In this document: in pieces, positions 22,141 through 34,733 of the stretch | Layout of the letters: every line of letters begins with the position of its first letter | How positions within the stretch are numbered: the stretch's first letter is position 1 | Origin: Atriophallophorus winterbourni | Lineage: Eukaryota > Platyhelminthes > Trematoda > Plagiorchiida > Microphallidae | Direction: 5' to 3' | Length of the DNA: 64,000 bases | Assembly (NCBI GenBank): GCA_013407085.1 | Contig: JACCGJ010001996.1 | Coordinates: 62,001 to 126,000, forward strand | The notes under the pieces: generated by a model | Databases searched by the model: none | What the model was told of the DNA's origin: nothing | The model's input: the letters and a program-made list of their open reading frames with translations, nothing else | Program-made: the position numbers and the translations under genes

Positions 22141-22930
22141 AAAGTTTCACAGCGTCCCCAAAGAGAACCATTTTGGCTGTGACAAGTTTCGGAAGGTCGT
22201 TGATGCAGAACAAAAAGAGAACCGGAACAACTACCGAACCTTGTGGGACACTGCTAGTGTCTTCGATTTCCCAGACATCACACCATCGATACGTACAGTT
22301 AACTTGCGATCAAGAAGGTAATTTCTCAGCCATGTATGAATGCACCCATTAATACCAACATCGTGCCGCTTGCTCGGGAATATTGAATAGTCCACGAGAT
22401 CAAACGCGTTTGATATGTCCAAGCAACGCGCATGCATGCAACCACTATTATCCACTGCCTGCGTTCATTCGTCCATTGTCACCAGTAGGTTAGTCAAGCA
22501 AGAACGAGACTTCCAAAATACATGTTGCTCTCTGGACAACAAGTTTTGGGCTTCAAGATGACTCACAATTCTTTCGCACACAATTCGCTCCATAACGTTA
22601 GATATCACTGGAAGGAGTGTAAAAGGGCCGGTAATTTGCTGTGTCAGAACGAGTTCCTCTCTTCCAGTCAGTCGGTACAACACCCTCCCTCAAAGTGTGA
22701 TTAAATAAATCACAAAGTGGTTCGCACAATTGACTGCCGCATAACTTTAGGATTGCAGGTGTGATTCCGTCAGCTCCCGGGGAAGTGTTGATATTCAACC
22801 TACAGAGGTGGTGCTGCACTATTTCAGAATTGAGGCATATATCGAATATAGCCTCCGGCACAATTGGTGCTGACAATTCCGATGATTGTCATGCATCGCT
22901 CGATCATTCGCTGTTTGGCAGGCATATAAT
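22140..22930 (-). mobile_element. CR1 reverse transcriptase fragment
   Basis: Minus strand: LNINTSPGADGITPAILKLC, NHTLREGVVPTDWKRG, FTLLPVISNVMERIVCERIV, SNAFDLVDYSIF and GCIHTWLRNYLLDRKLTVRI. Several frameshifts. Neither end of the element is present. Confidence 0.82.
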
Positions 22931-23289
22931 TTCACCTTCCATTTTTATAACAGTGATTAATTACAATGTCTACGGATAAATCTATTTAAATTTATTCTAA
23001 GGGGTTGTGCACAGTCTAGGAAATTACTGCGAATAATTTTTAACTGATAACCAGCGGGAAGAATATTTCGACTTCAATCAATTCCATGAAGGATTCACAT
23101 TAGTTTTGAACTCGACCACTTTAGGAATAACTATACACACAACGGCATTTTATACGTTCCGAGAATCGACAGAATTTCGATGTTCGGCTTCAAATTTTTC
23201 ATTATAGATTTGACGGTCAGAACCTACTGCTGTCCCAGGGTTTACGCCAATGTCTTGTAGCGATCGTCCGAATATCATCCCATACATAC

Positions 23290-23336
23290 CTGTTTGATTT
23301 GAAACTGTACAGGGAACTGCAACTGGATCCACTTGG
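23290..23336 (-). CDS. PIGN: PIGN copy B exon 18 (tentative)
   Basis: 47 nt, acceptor ATCCAG, donor GTATGT. The phase-compatible frame encodes PSGSSCSSLYSFKSN. Length and phase are exactly what exons 17 and 19 need, but the protein match to other PIGN sequences is weak. An alternative acceptor three bases downstream (CCAAG) gives a different frame. Confidence 0.45.
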
Positions 23337-23658
23337 CTGGATGCACAGATCGATTATGAGAACATGACCCTCCAACTATTAATTAACTGAGAGCACACGT
23401 TTTTCGAGTATTTTTCCACTGTCATACATCTCTCCAATAATCTCGGTTGGCATTTCACAATTCAACATTAAAATCGCATTCCGCGATTTAGATTTATTAT
23501 CTTGCAGCTACACAGCATTGTAGCAACTCGATTGTGGTATTATAAAATAATATTCGTGGTTTCGAATAGCCGTGTTTAGTGAAATACACCGCTGCACTCA
23601 TCTATGTGTGAGCTGATAAAATAAAGGAACCGGATATGCAACGGCAATCAGAACTCAC

Positions 23659-23803
23659 CTTAATCAATGATCGCAGGTAATTAATATTGATGTTTGATTC
23701 GCCTCCGTAGCATTCCAAGAAAACCATTCTAAACCTAAGGAGGACAAGATCAATGAAAACCATTGAGAATAAGTTGTTGCAATGCATTACAATGTTTTGT
23801 AGT
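23659..23803 (-). CDS. PIGN: PIGN copy B exon 17
   Basis: 145 nt, acceptor GAACAG, donor GTGAGT. Encodes LQNIVMHCNNLFSMVFIDLV then FRMVFLECYGGESNININYL, aligning with human EALFPLVLSCLMFVWINIE. Phase fits exon 16. A second acceptor (ccttag, 23735) would give a shorter in-phase exon. Confidence 0.65.
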
Positions 23804-23963
23804 CTGTTCGTTTCGACTAGCGGTATGTACATTCGAACGGTAAACTAGTGTAAGTTTTGAGACATTGTATATACCACATAGAAACAGGATTAATCCAACA
23901 CTGTAGATACTGTAATCATTGGGTGTCAAGTTAACGATGACACCGTTATTTCGTAGCACCACG

Positions 23964-25185
23964 AATTTAATAGCATTTTATGTCTAAAATAAAGATAGTT
24001 ATCACTGTTAAAAATAGCAGATTATTTTGTATTATCATGTTTCTTGCTGAAATTTGATTAAAATGATTTAAAACCTTCTGACCCCATGATTCAAGCAACG
24101 TACCCACGAAAATCCAGAATGTCTTTGTTGAATAAAACTGATACTGTCATCAGGGAAATCTATTTAACGTTTCAGGAAACATCGACTGAATACCATTCAT
24201 TCTGTCGCGAGATTTATAAAACAAATTATAAATGAGATTTTTGGTTTGTTGCGAATTTGTTTAGGTGAGCTACGAAACCTTATCGACTTCGAATTTTTAG
24301 CAACATCTGTGTTCATGTTCGTAATTCACTATCTGCTGTTTTGGTAAACTCAAACAGTTTAGTTGTATTCAACGAAAAACTTGACGACTAATTTAGAGCT
24401 AACACTGATAATGTCTTAAACCAAGATTCTAAATTTCAAACACATATTTCGCTTTGAGATTGTTGTGAACCCTATTCTATTCAGTCGAATAATTCAATTT
24501 TCACACTAATCGCCGGCGTTCAGACTCACAGACGTGATTTCGGTTCGTTTAATCGAACGACAATAAGGCGTTCTCTAGAATCTTCAAAACGCCACGATTT
24601 AAGAGGAACTAGAGACAAACACACACGGGAAATAGATGAAACATTGACACCACTATTAATTGGAATTCTAAACGATTATTATGCAGATGGCAAAGCTGCT
24701 TTTTTGTTGGAAATGGGTAGAATCTTATTTCATTAAAAGGATACGTAAATCATAGAATGTCCGAACATCGAGAGTGTTTTCGAAAATAATCCATCGCTGG
24801 TTTTTCTGCAGTTCACATCATTGTGCTGCTAGAAAAATGAAAAATATTGAATTTAAAATTAGATAACAATTAAAGCCGTACCTGAGACCATATTATAAGT
24901 AATGAGTTCACTAAATGCGACTGTGAGCTAAACCAATATTTCTCAGAGTTGAATCAAATGATCGAGAAATTAGTTTCGCGTTTTGCTATATCATGACCTA
25001 AGTTTACAATCACTGTAAAACAATTTATTTTTCATGTATGATTCATTTCGTAGAAAATATATTTACGGTTAAAAGTTAAAAAAAGTCATATAATAAAACA
25101 TAAGGCCTTCATCGTACTGTGCTCGTGTTCACTTATCATAAAGAAAATTACATACCCAAACTTGATTGTATTCTGCGGCGAGCTA
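23964..25185. other. Intron 16 sequence, no gene seen
   Basis: AT-rich intron of PIGN copy B. A phase-compatible 46-nt exon-like segment at 24882-24927 (SHLVNSLLIIW) was considered and is listed among the rejected items. Nothing else recognised. Confidence 0.45.
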
Positions 25186-25189
25186 CCTA

Positions 25190-25440
25190 TGTAATTCAAG
25201 GTAATTCAAGGTTTTTTTAATGGTCTAAAATGCAACAAGCTTAACAACAACCATAGGATGGTGAAAATTGAAATTTAAGTGTATAAACAATATAAGAACA
25301 TAGATTAAACAGTATATAAGTGTTCTGGAAACGAATACTGCAATAAAAATTCGTCTAATTTCGTTTTAAAGTCATGCATGTAACTAATAAGCATCACAGC
25401 AAGTGGTTGAAAGAAGGTTTGCTAAGGTTCAATTACATTT
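25190..25440 (-). repeat. CR1 3' tail
   Basis: Starts with tandem GTAATTCAAG units (25188-25212), then tggtctaaaatgcaacaagc as in the CR1 tails at 49709 and 53790. No coding sequence left. Confidence 0.7.
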
Positions 25441-27407
25441 CACGTCTCCTTTTAGAGGTGAGCCGATTAATACCTTCAAAAGCGTGAAAAATTTCCGTAT
25501 AGTTAATAAATAAGATATGTATGCTTTGGTTCACATGCGGGTAATGGGGCTCTTTCTTTAAAACTGGTGAAACGGCATACCAGAAGTGAAATGTATAGGA
25601 ATTTTTCAGAATGAATTAATAGGCCATAATTACTGGGTAACTTCATATTAATACACGTTTATTATTGTGCACTCTAGTGATCATGCAATACATCTAGTCT
25701 TATGCTAGCTCCATTGAGAGCCGCGTCTCTCCACGGTCGGTCTTAATTTCTTCACGCTATAATCAATGAAATATTTCTATGTCCTCCTTTACTAATAATT
25801 GAGTTCACACTAGAATCTGTGTTGTATTTGAATTTCGTGTGAAAATTAAACCACATGCCGATCGGTTAGTTCTTCGACCTAATATGCTGATCTCATTTCA
25901 GTTAAGCGCATAATTTATCTGATTTTTCTGATCATAAACAACCAAGTAATGAAACACCAGTTGAATATTGGGATTACTATCACGTGAGCATATGATGTTG
26001 CTTTCTGTAACATCGATATGTGCGTGTACGTATATTTGGTTGTATATGTTAGGTGTACCTCATCCAACAGTGGTTTTGGTGATCAATGCAATCCCTGACT
26101 CGCAGTGCATCCTGCACAATAGTGGAGTGTTTGCTAAGATGGATAATTAGTTGGCTGCACCGCTGTATCAACACTGAAAGAAGAATAGGTGTACAATATT
26201 ACATAGAAAGATTTTATATGTTTTACAAAACAGACAACAGAAAATTAAATGGGCGTAAACAACCTTTGCCAATTTTATCGAGATCCATCCAGCTATAATA
26301 AGTAGCGCGTAGAAGACATGTTCATATCTGAAAATTCAATGGGCTCAACAGTATAAATGTTTAGATTATTTTGCTTATACTCCAAATGATTAGTACGGTT
26401 ATTTTATTGAGTCAACTGATCACTACAAAATTTCAATCTGTTTATTTTCAAATGATTTTCTATTCACAAGATCAAATTACTATTGAATTCACCATTGCGA
26501 CGGATAAAATTGGCTCCGATGATTTATAAAATGACTTATGAAACAATTACTGTTTAAGGAGCTTCGTGCAACGAAACACAGCGATCAAATATAGACTCAG
26601 AGAATGATTCCCGTCAAGACATTGGGACGCCTAAACGGACGAAATTATTGCCTCACTACTGCCTCAACCTGGCGACCGGTAAACCGACAGAAACCAGTTG
26701 CATATTGTAAGCGCGGAGGATTAGATCATCACACACTGCCTTATAAATGTTTGTGCGATTAGTTGAATAGAAATCAGAACTTCCTGATGATGAGGAGACA
26801 TCTGCTTGCTGCTTGCTCGTTCGAACAAATATCATAGGTCATCCAGAAATCTGTCCGATACGGTATTTATCGTTGTTTATAATTGATTTACAATTTCTAT
26901 TTCGTGTTCTAGACGTCAAAAATTCCCATTTTTTCCTTTCGCTGAACCTCAACAAATCTTTTGTGCAAAACGTTTGTAGTGGAAATCTGAGCAGCTGTCG
27001 CCGATCCAATTTTCATAGCGTATTTGATTTTGAATTATAAACATGTAAGTAATTCATACAGTGATTCACATTCGTAGAACGAAAAAAGAATATACTCCTC
27101 ATCCCTATTTGTAGGAACATTTGAGTATCAATAAATCAGGTCATGCTTATCGGCGTTTACATACACGGGATAAGTGTCAAGTGGTGTCAGTGGTGTGCGT
27201 ATTTGTGAACTCGACAACGCATGGACTCAAACGCGCAAATTGAGTTGGGAGGTGTGAGCATAACACAATCAGAACTAATGTGAAACAAAATTAGCACGAT
27301 TAAAACGGTTGGTGCATAGAATGAATAATGCGGCACGAAAGAAAAAAAAAACGCTTTTTGCACGCAGCGTCATTTTGGTTTTCACTCGTATTGTTGTAGC
27401 ATCTTAC
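25441..27407. other. Intron 16 sequence of PIGN copy B
   Basis: No gene recognised. Near 26560-26590 a short cgtgcaacgaaacacagcga block resembles the outer part of the SINE-like repeats, too short to call. Confidence 0.45.
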
Positions 27408-27513
27408 CCACTGGCGATTGTCTGTAAATTCACGAAGTACGTCAACGACCACATAAGCACTCGAAATTCCGGCACCGGTGGAAGCCACAAAACATTGAAT
27501 AGATGAACAATGG
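27408..27513 (-). CDS. PIGN: PIGN copy B exon 16
   Basis: 106 nt, acceptor CTTCAG, donor GTAAGA. Encodes IVHLFNVLWLPPVPEFRVLM then WSLTYFVNLQTIAS, a membrane segment aligning with human [20 protein letters not shown]. Phases fit exons 15 and 17. Confidence 0.75.
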
Positions 27514-28273
27514 CTGAAGTAATGTGATGAATGTGAGCTAATTATCAACAGACAGCAAACAAAATCATATAAATATACGTACGAAAATCAACAAATGGAC
27601 GGATTCATATCATGATAGCTAATATCAATTGCTGGACCTTGTGTTTTATTGTCATGTAGTTGTATGGATCAGTTCGTTGTCTCTTTTGGCTGATTTTATA
27701 AGTGATGCTGACGGTTGAATTGTCACTAAAATTGTAAATCAGTTTTACGCGTGTTGGTTATTGGTGACATATGGGTGACACAGCTAAAATTGGTGTTATG
27801 CGTTGATTCGCTTGTATGGACAATAAGGATTGGCCGCCCAAAGTCGACATAGATGAAAGTTTATCTATCATCGAAAGTGTATATATCATCGAATATATAT
27901 GAATTAATATAAGAGAAAATGAAATTGAACGTTCAAATAGAAAGTTACCACATTTACTCTTTCATATTTCAGCGAATAGTGCCCAATTAACTTAATATTA
28001 TTTTCCGTTAAAATAAAATATAAAATGTGTGTAATGGTACATCAGTTTCATATAGACCATCTTTGCGTTTGGACGAAAAGTACAAAATATTAAGCTGGGT
28101 CATAGTTCAGAGTATTCCACTCGATCGATTTCGATCATAATGCACAAAACGAAGTTCCCTGCCGGACCGAAGTTTTAAGATGTGGCTAATATTCAGAGTA
28201 AAATACATAGCCCAGTAGAGTTTGGCCTATATATAATTCCATTTTGTGTGTGTTAAACGAAGCAATAACTCAC
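27514..28273. other. Intron 15 of PIGN copy B
   Basis: No gene or repeat recognised. Confidence 0.45.
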
Positions 28274-28382
28274 TTAGAAAAACCCAGAACTGGAAGCTGT
28301 TGATTGAATATAACCAAGAACCTGGTGTACACTCCGTTTCAGCCGACTGAGCAAGCACGGCCGAGATCACACAAGAAATTAT
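28274..28382 (-). CDS. PIGN: PIGN copy B exon 15
   Basis: 109 nt, acceptor TTTCAG, donor GTGAGT. Encodes IISCVISAVLAQSAETECTP then GSWLYSINSFQFWVFL. The hydrophobic, loop, hydrophobic pattern matches the human stretch from VLSTVLSMYVVYSTQ to NQIISWATL. Phases fit both neighbours. Confidence 0.75.
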
Positions 28383-29779
28383 CTGAAATTTCCAGCGAAA
28401 ATATCACAATTTTTTAGGTTAATAATATAATTGTATCAAAATACAGCCTATTGAATAATGACAAGGTAGGTATGGGAAATCCGGGATTACTAATGGGACG
28501 AAAATTCTACAAGCGATTGAAGTAACAATCCTTCTAAATTACTCATGAAAAACTTCAGAATAAATTAACAAATAACTCTTTACACGCCTGCTAGAAAAAA
28601 ATACCCGCGAAAATCTCTCAATCAATAATTTAAGAAGTCAAGCTGTAATAACTGTTACTGTGTTAGATGAACCACAGGATCTAAGTGTACACTAGAAATA
28701 TATTCGCGTGTTCATACATTAATATGAAAAAAAATAATATTAATAATTGGGTGTTCGGGTCTGACTTCAAAAGCAGACATATACACAACCCGGTAGAGAA
28801 AACAAGTCAAAGGGTATTTCTCACATCCACAGGTAAGTTTTACGGCATAACGTATAAGTGGCGGAAAAGGATTTTCAATGCCAGTTTAGGCCGGAGGGGT
28901 CGTTTCTATAAAATTTAGATTGTTGTGTGTATAATTGATGATTGCAGCTTGGAACGGATATCTTTACGAGTTTTTCTCTTACTCCGACATTTTATACACC
29001 TGCAAAATACACAACATTTATCAACCATGAGTCTTTTGCATATTTTATCACACTGATATTTTCGAAATACAAAACTGATTTCGATATCTTTGTAGTGCCG
29101 AAAATATGAACGTCCTTGTATAACCGGTTAGTAGGGCTGAAAAACCATAATCCATTCAGAGTCCGTGTAGGAGTTAATGAAAACGGGACACGTGAATGCC
29201 ATGAATGCTTTCGATGCGCGTTGAAAAAGACTAAATTCGGTTGTGTATCCAAAGGCACAGTATTGGCACAATGTCACATGGGGCCTTGGACAATCGAGGG
29301 TAATGTAAGTTGAAAATCAACATATCGAACTAGAGGTCAGTTTGGGATTGGACAACAAATCAGAAGTATTGACTAATCGAGTTAAAGGTCCGACAAATCG
29401 GTATTATGGGGCGAGGGTGAACATTCAGAGTGTAATTCTCAAGTTCACAAAATTTGATTAGTTTTACTAACTTCTGATAACGAACACGGATCACAAAGCG
29501 ATACATTTTTATAACCAGAATGTTTGCATACAATCTACATGACTCCTACAGAAATAGTTAATCTGCGGTTTCGTTTTATTTACGCTCAACAGCTAGGCAG
29601 AAGGCAAACGGGTTAACCGTAGACGTAAACAAACAACCATTTAAGAACAATGTTGTTGACGAAAATCTTAATAAATGTTGCCATCTAAATTCCAAAAAGC
29701 AAGTTTTATCAACATTAAAAATAATCTGACTGAAAAATATAATACGAAAACCGATTTCGTAAATTGGAAGTTGACTCAC
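28383..29779. other. Intron 14 of PIGN copy B
   Basis: No gene recognised. The short ORFs at 28685-28918, 28992-29258 and 29116-29313 show no family motif. Confidence 0.45.
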
Positions 29780-29891
29780 ATATGCGACTCCAACGAAGAG
29801 TGACGTTCTTTTTGTCGAACGATGTGCATTTTCGAACAAGGTCATCAAATAAATCACACTCGCTACAACGATTAGTAGAACGCCGATATAT
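29780..29891 (-). CDS. PIGN: PIGN copy B exon 14
   Basis: 112 nt, acceptor TAG, donor GTGAGT. Encodes YIGVLLIVVASVIYLMTLFE then NAHRSTKRTSLFVGVAY, matching the human helix GLLVLLLSLCVVTSLMKRK. Phases join exons 13 and 15. Confidence 0.85.
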
Positions 29892-30399
29892 CTACATGAA
29901 CAACGGAATAAAGGTAACCAGAATGAAGGTACCGTAACGTTTGAAAAGTTGTAGAAACCTGTATTGTTTGGTATAAACTTTAGTTCACATTATAACTCCC
30001 CAGATCACTTAATGTAGGCACAAATTTCACGAATGAGAAAAGGGTAAACGTTAGAGTATGAAAAAATAAATGAAAGGCAACCTAGAATGATAGACATAGC
30101 AATCGCCTAACCATCGCTAAGCTATCGAAGATCTCATAATTCTAAACGCTTTGCTTTTCTATACATACTGATGTCCGATTCGAGAATTTCTAGTGACTAA
30201 AAGCATTTTACTGTGGAATTACCATAGGATAGGATAAATATTCGTTCATGTAATTTCATGAACAGTTTAGTTGAATAGTGACAGCGAGTCAAGACACAGA
30301 TTTAGTGGTATCGTTTTGCAGCAAATGTATATAGCAAAATTTCGAATTAATATATCGACACTAGGTCAGGTAACAATAGTTTTAGAGATCACATTCTAA
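29892..30399. other. Intron 13 sequence of PIGN copy B
   Basis: No gene or repeat recognised. Confidence 0.45.
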
Positions 30400-30960
30400 A
30401 AGAACGAGGCACGTACAGAATAAAAATATAGACAAAAAGCGACGGGGAATAAAGAGTTTGAAATGTCACTGAGTGGCTGCGTGAATGTTGCAACTAAGGG
30501 TATTTGAGTTATAGTTTTTACGGGTGTTTGTTAGTATGTAATTGTTTGTTTGTAGATATCAGAATGCTTCTTTGAAGAGGAAGAGGCTAGGTGGTTTTAT
30601 GCGTTCCTCGTGCATTAGTTTAAGCAAACCACTGAAGCATTTTGTTTCACGATGTTATATTTTATCAACCAGTAGAAGATTCTTTTGAACCAGGGAGTCC
30701 AACGTTGTGATACGTGTTTCATGGTTGGCATTGTGTAGATTTTAATTATTTTGGAAAAGATCTAAGCGAGAGGGCTCTGAATAACCATCGTAGCCTAGTC
30801 AAAAACCGAAGGGCACACTTGTAACTTATCTCTCAATAAATGCTGTTCTTTGAGATGCCCCATACCCAGAATCCCAAATTACTTTCCCACCAGGTGCAGG
30901 TCAAATTTATATGCCAGACTTGTGACATGTGTTTATAAATACGTAGCCAATTTGCAGCAC
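30400..30960 (-). mobile_element. Decayed CR1 3' fragment
   Basis: Degenerate minus-strand ORF2 C-terminus. The segment order parallels the CR1 at 12061-12689 (gtccaacgttgtgatacgtg corresponds to the AQAWTPW region), but no open frame survives. Confidence 0.6.
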
Positions 30961-31022
30961 TTTGAAATTTTGATAACTAAAGGGTGGCTTAAGTGATGTG
31001 TTGCTCACATCCCCCAAAATTA

Positions 31023-31068
31023 CACTCCACTACCGGTTTCTGGCTGTTTGCCGTCATCAGGTGGAGAC
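31023..31068 (-). ncRNA. Hammerhead ribozyme, intact core (GUA type)
   Basis: Minus strand: CTCCAC then CTGATGA, stem II GGC-AAACA-GCC flanked by a C/A mismatch, GAAA, CCGGTA with GUA as cleavage triplet, then GTGGAG. Stem I has six perfect pairs (CTCCAC/GTGGAG). Stem III is the palindrome ACCGGT. Confidence 0.8.
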
Positions 31069-31314
31069 AGAAATTTTAGGTTCAGTGAGCCTTGAAACAG
31101 TGGATAAGTGGTAAACAAAGATATACTTGAATTTCGGGGGATGTGAGCAACACATAACTTTGGTCATCCATAAGCGCCTTCATCACGAATCACTATGTGA
31201 TTCTATGTTTGAACATCGTGGTTCGTTGTACGAACCCTATGCAACAGTGGCATTCAAGTATACACTTGTTTACCATTTATCCACTGTTTCAAGGCTTACT
31301 GAACCTAATCTTAC

Positions 31315-31362
31315 TGTCTCCACCTGATGACGGCAAACAGCCAGAAACCGGTAGTGGAGTCT
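31315..31362 (+). ncRNA. Hammerhead ribozyme, intact core (GUA type)
   Basis: Plus-strand partner of the 31023-31068 motif with the same core and stem I: CTCCAC-CTGATGA, GGC-AAACA-GCC, GAAA, CCGGTA, GTGGAG. Same palindromic stem III. Confidence 0.8.
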
Positions 31363-31821
31363 AATTTCGGGGGATGTGAGCAACACATCACTTCGGTCAT
31401 TCATAAGCTCATTGAGTTTTTGACCACGAATCACTATGTGATTCTGTGTTTGAACATCGTGGTTCGTGCAACATTGGCATTAAAGGGTGGCTTATTTCTC
31501 AAAAGATATTTATGAGGCAGTTTAAATAAAATGGCTAGTAGTAATGCTAAAAATCAGGTGGATGGGGCGGACACTTTGACAATCTGGTATCCGATTCTGC
31601 AGCAGGTAATCATTACGGTGTATGACCTCTACTGTGCACACGGATTAATCAATCAAGCTAATCGGTCGGTTGAAGTTGACCGCAGGTAAACATAGCCAGA
31701 ACAATTGAAGGATTACATCGATTGATAAATAACCTCCTTATCAATTTCAAAATGTATCCAAGTATTTTGCACCAGAAATATTTAAAAATAGTAAACATTT
31801 GCTTTACAAATTTGCACTTAC

Positions 31822-31913
31822 CCGCTGGGATGGGATGCAAATTCTTGCGTTTTAGGAAGCGTTGGTACCGCAGCTAAAAGCAGACACACTATTGCCCAAG
31901 CAATTGTTATTTT
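31822..31913 (-). CDS. PIGN: PIGN copy B exon 13
   Basis: 92 nt, acceptor TACAG, donor GTAAGT. Encodes KITIAWAIVCLLLAAVPTLP then KTQEFASHPS, matching human [20 protein letters not shown]. Strong match. Confidence 0.9.
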
Positions 31914-31987
31914 CTGTAGGAAACATGGGTAAGACCTTGAGATATTGAGGCAATATACGATTTTGATAAGTTTAACTAATTTCACAA

Positions 31988-32010
31988 TAGTATATATATA
32001 TATATATACC
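31988..32010. repeat. (TA)n microsatellite
   Basis: Short TA run. Confidence 0.8.
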
Positions 32011-32189
32011 GCTTTACTGAAGGTTGTGAGTACAAGAACATGTTCTTAATCGTCATAACAGTGACATATGTGAACAATTTGCGCTTGTATGCCACTGTTG
32101 GGTAAGGTTGGTACGACACACCTTTTCAATCACGTGAGCCCACACTGATGAACACGTGGTTTGAACCCATGACCATGAACCAAAAATCT

Positions 32190-32310
32190 CATTTGCATGC
32201 ATTTCCATCACATACACCCCACGACTGGTTTCGTGCTGTTAGCACTTATCAGGTAGGGACGGTATGATTAGGATCCGCATGCGCTTGAAACAATGGAAGA
32301 AAAATAAACA
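32190..32310 (-). ncRNA. SINE-like repeat with decayed hammerhead
   Basis: The hammerhead part at 32218-32259 on the minus strand has CTGATAA (core G changed to A), stem II GTGC-TAACA-GCAC, GAAA and CCAGTC. It is followed by gatccgcatgcgcttgaaac as in other units. Confidence 0.6.
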
Positions 32311-32422
32311 AGTTCGAAAATTAATAACAACAACGTATCAAAAATAAATACATTAATATAGAACATAATATTCATAATTTCAAACCCAATGTTTGGTTAT
32401 GAAATGACGTGCAAGTGCTTAC

Positions 32423-32521
32423 CACATTACCACCCAAGGGCACAGGTTTGAAGAGCATGGGATAAACTGAAAGTAGCATCATTGTGTACTTCAAAAACGT
32501 ATGATCATAGAAGCTCTCGAT
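32423..32521 (-). CDS. PIGN: PIGN copy B exon 12
   Basis: 99 nt, acceptor TTTCAG, donor GTAAGC, phase 0 both sides. Encodes IESFYDHTFLKYTMMLLSVY then PMLFKPVPLGGNV, matching human [20 protein letters not shown]. Confidence 0.88.
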
Positions 32522-33939
32522 CTGAAATTTCATCCAAAGACAATGCTATATTATACAATGACATATTGCATTATGTAAAAGAAAAATACAAAAGTCCAAT
32601 TTTACATAATGCATCGACGTAGAAAATACGTTTTTGTGTTGAGTTGCATCGATTAACATTCTTTTTTGTTGTATAGTTTGCCACCTTAACATCAATAACT
32701 CGGTGATATTTATTGAAAGCTAAATAATAACTTTCTGTATAATGATAATCGGAAATGATGTTGGAAATAAAGACATACATGAATGCTACTGTTGATCAGA
32801 ATGACATGGCCGAATTTTACATAACCGATCTACACATTGGATAGAATACAGCTGAGCAAATAAATGGATACGACCAGTTTTAAGAGTGCGAATGATGTGG
32901 ATAAAAGGTTCACACTGGTTTCGGTATCGAATTTAAATTCGTAGATATGAATGTTGGCGGGCACAGCTTAGTTGTGTTCTTGCTGATCTCGCTTTCTGTG
33001 GATGAATGACACCTAACTGATGCCTTTAATTAGGAATATATGAAGTTGGTAGTATTTGATGGGAACGAATATATATTTTAACCAATTGTTTGTACTTAAT
33101 TTTATTACTAAACTTTCATTACTTTCAACCGAATTCGCCTAAAACCTCTTTAAGTGGTGCTAACGTCTGTCATCCTTCCTCGGAGGGCTGCTTTATCAGC
33201 TCCTGTGTTCAGTGAGTTCACATATCTCTATTGCCTTTTCTGTTAGGCCGCATGTGCTCTCACTAGTTCATGAAAACGACTGTGTGGATTTCAATTCCAT
33301 TGCGATCGATGTCTTTTAAGATGACGCAGCATTTTCGAGCCATAAAGGAGCCGAAACTTTTAAATAGTGATATTCTCAACTCAGTTATTTTGAACATGCT
33401 GTTTAGCAGAGAGGTGGTGTAGTTGCAACTAGGATTACCAGACACTTGTTGGCCAAACCCTTGGCTTCAGCTCAAACTGGATAACCAAGAGATGATGATC
33501 AGGAGTCAAATGTACCAAGTATCGTAATATAATATATGACAGCGCCCACCAGAAACTCATACTGATGAGTACGTCATTGATTTTTATTCTGTGTGGTGAA
33601 ATATTGTGTCCTACAATCAAATTTATGCGCATGTCAAGATATGGATTATGGGGCAACCTCAGTGATAAAATGGTAGGCAAATGTCTGATATAAGCTACTG
33701 AACATTAGCCCCAAGTCAGTTTATCTGAAATGTACGGATAATCTCATGTATCTTCATCATAATGCAGCTTGATCATTCGATGCAACATGGTTGCTCATCA
33801 CGTGGGCAATATTCCGCCAGACAATAAATGAGATGCTTTAAAAGTTAAGGTCTTTGAGTTATTACTCTACTATGTGTGCTTTATCTAGAACAAATATTAT
33901 CGGTATAGTATTAAAATTACTTTCTACAGGTTAACTCAC
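32522..33939. other. Intron 11 of PIGN copy B
   Basis: No gene recognised. Short minus-strand ORFs at 32571-32780, 33263-33445 and 33435-33680 show no family motif. Confidence 0.45.
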
Positions 33940-34154
33940 CAGTAATCTTAGTAATCCAACTGAGCTGAACAGATAAATGGTATTTGTCAAAACCCGAAAA
34001 TATTGAAATCTGCCTCTTATGTAATTTGTTGTCCACCATGAAATAATGAATTCCCTGAAGCCGTGCAGATAAGAAGGTGCCCAGAATATCCAGGAGAGCA
34101 ACAATAGTGGTAAGGATTCAATGCTTGTTCGCAAGATTGTTCCCCATGATGCCA
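33940..34154 (-). CDS. PIGN: PIGN copy B exon 11
   Basis: 215 nt, acceptor CCTTAG, donor GTGAGT. Encodes ASWGTILRTSIESLPLLLLS, WIFWAPSYLHGFREFIISWW and IYLFSSVGLLRLL, matching human LLPLPIWYAVLREFQ. Paralogous to 1-162. Confidence 0.92.
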
Positions 34155-34572
34155 CTAAGGAAGAAACGATGGTAAATGCAGAATGTGAATTCCAAGCATT
34201 AGTGTAATAAGCATTATGGTTATATTTTAAATCCTTTAAATCCATGCATATAATAAAACTTTCACATTTACACTTCGATTGGTTCCACTCTACACTTGTG
34301 GCAGTGTTGTCTTAACGAAAACAAGAGCAATTTGTAAATGCGGTAATTTTAACTGGGTTTCAATCAGCTCAACTTTAGCTCTAACCGTCAAGGTTTTTTC
34401 TTCAAACAATAACATGATAGAAAAATTATGACTGAATCGAACTAGCTGCTTGTGAAATATTACATGAAAATTGAATTTTACAAGGAAATAAAACTTTACA
34501 ATGTAGCAGGTCTACAACCACGCACACTTGCACAGATAATTCATAGCAGTGAGTGTAAAAATGTCAACTCAC

Positions 34573-34733
34573 CATTGATAAAATTCAACACCAGGAGGCA
34601 GATTAAACCAAGTTGAATGGAGTGAAATAATTTACCTCTCGACCATCCAATCTTGCTGGGTTTAACGTTGTTATTTACAATTGAACAAAACATGATGAAA
34701 CTCAACAAGATGTACGCAAGGACTACGTGAACA
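34573..34733 (-). CDS. PIGN: PIGN copy B exon 10
   Basis: 161 nt, same borders and phases as copy A 885-1045. Keeps two membrane helices; the second reads LGLICLLVLNFIN. Confidence 0.88.

Larger units (their letters stand above)
31000..31390. repeat. Inverted pair of SINE-like hammerhead repeats
   Basis: A minus-strand unit (about 30995-31145) and a plus-strand unit (about 31235-31400) face each other. Both contain the block ggggatgtgagcaacaca, the hammerhead, the ggttcagtgagc/gcttactgaacc block and the gtggataagtggtaaacaaag block. The two arms could fold into a long hairpin. They lie in intron 13 of PIGN copy B. Confidence 0.75.

Noticed and set aside
24882..24927. 46-nt exon-like segment (SHLVNSLLIIW) with plausible splice sites in copy B
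   Set aside because: Its frame ends in phase 0, which does not fit the following exon, and exon 17 in its longer form (23659-23803) already supplies the matching helix.
26060..26160. Exon-like stretch in intron 16 of copy B
   Set aside because: Stops occur in every phase-compatible frame.
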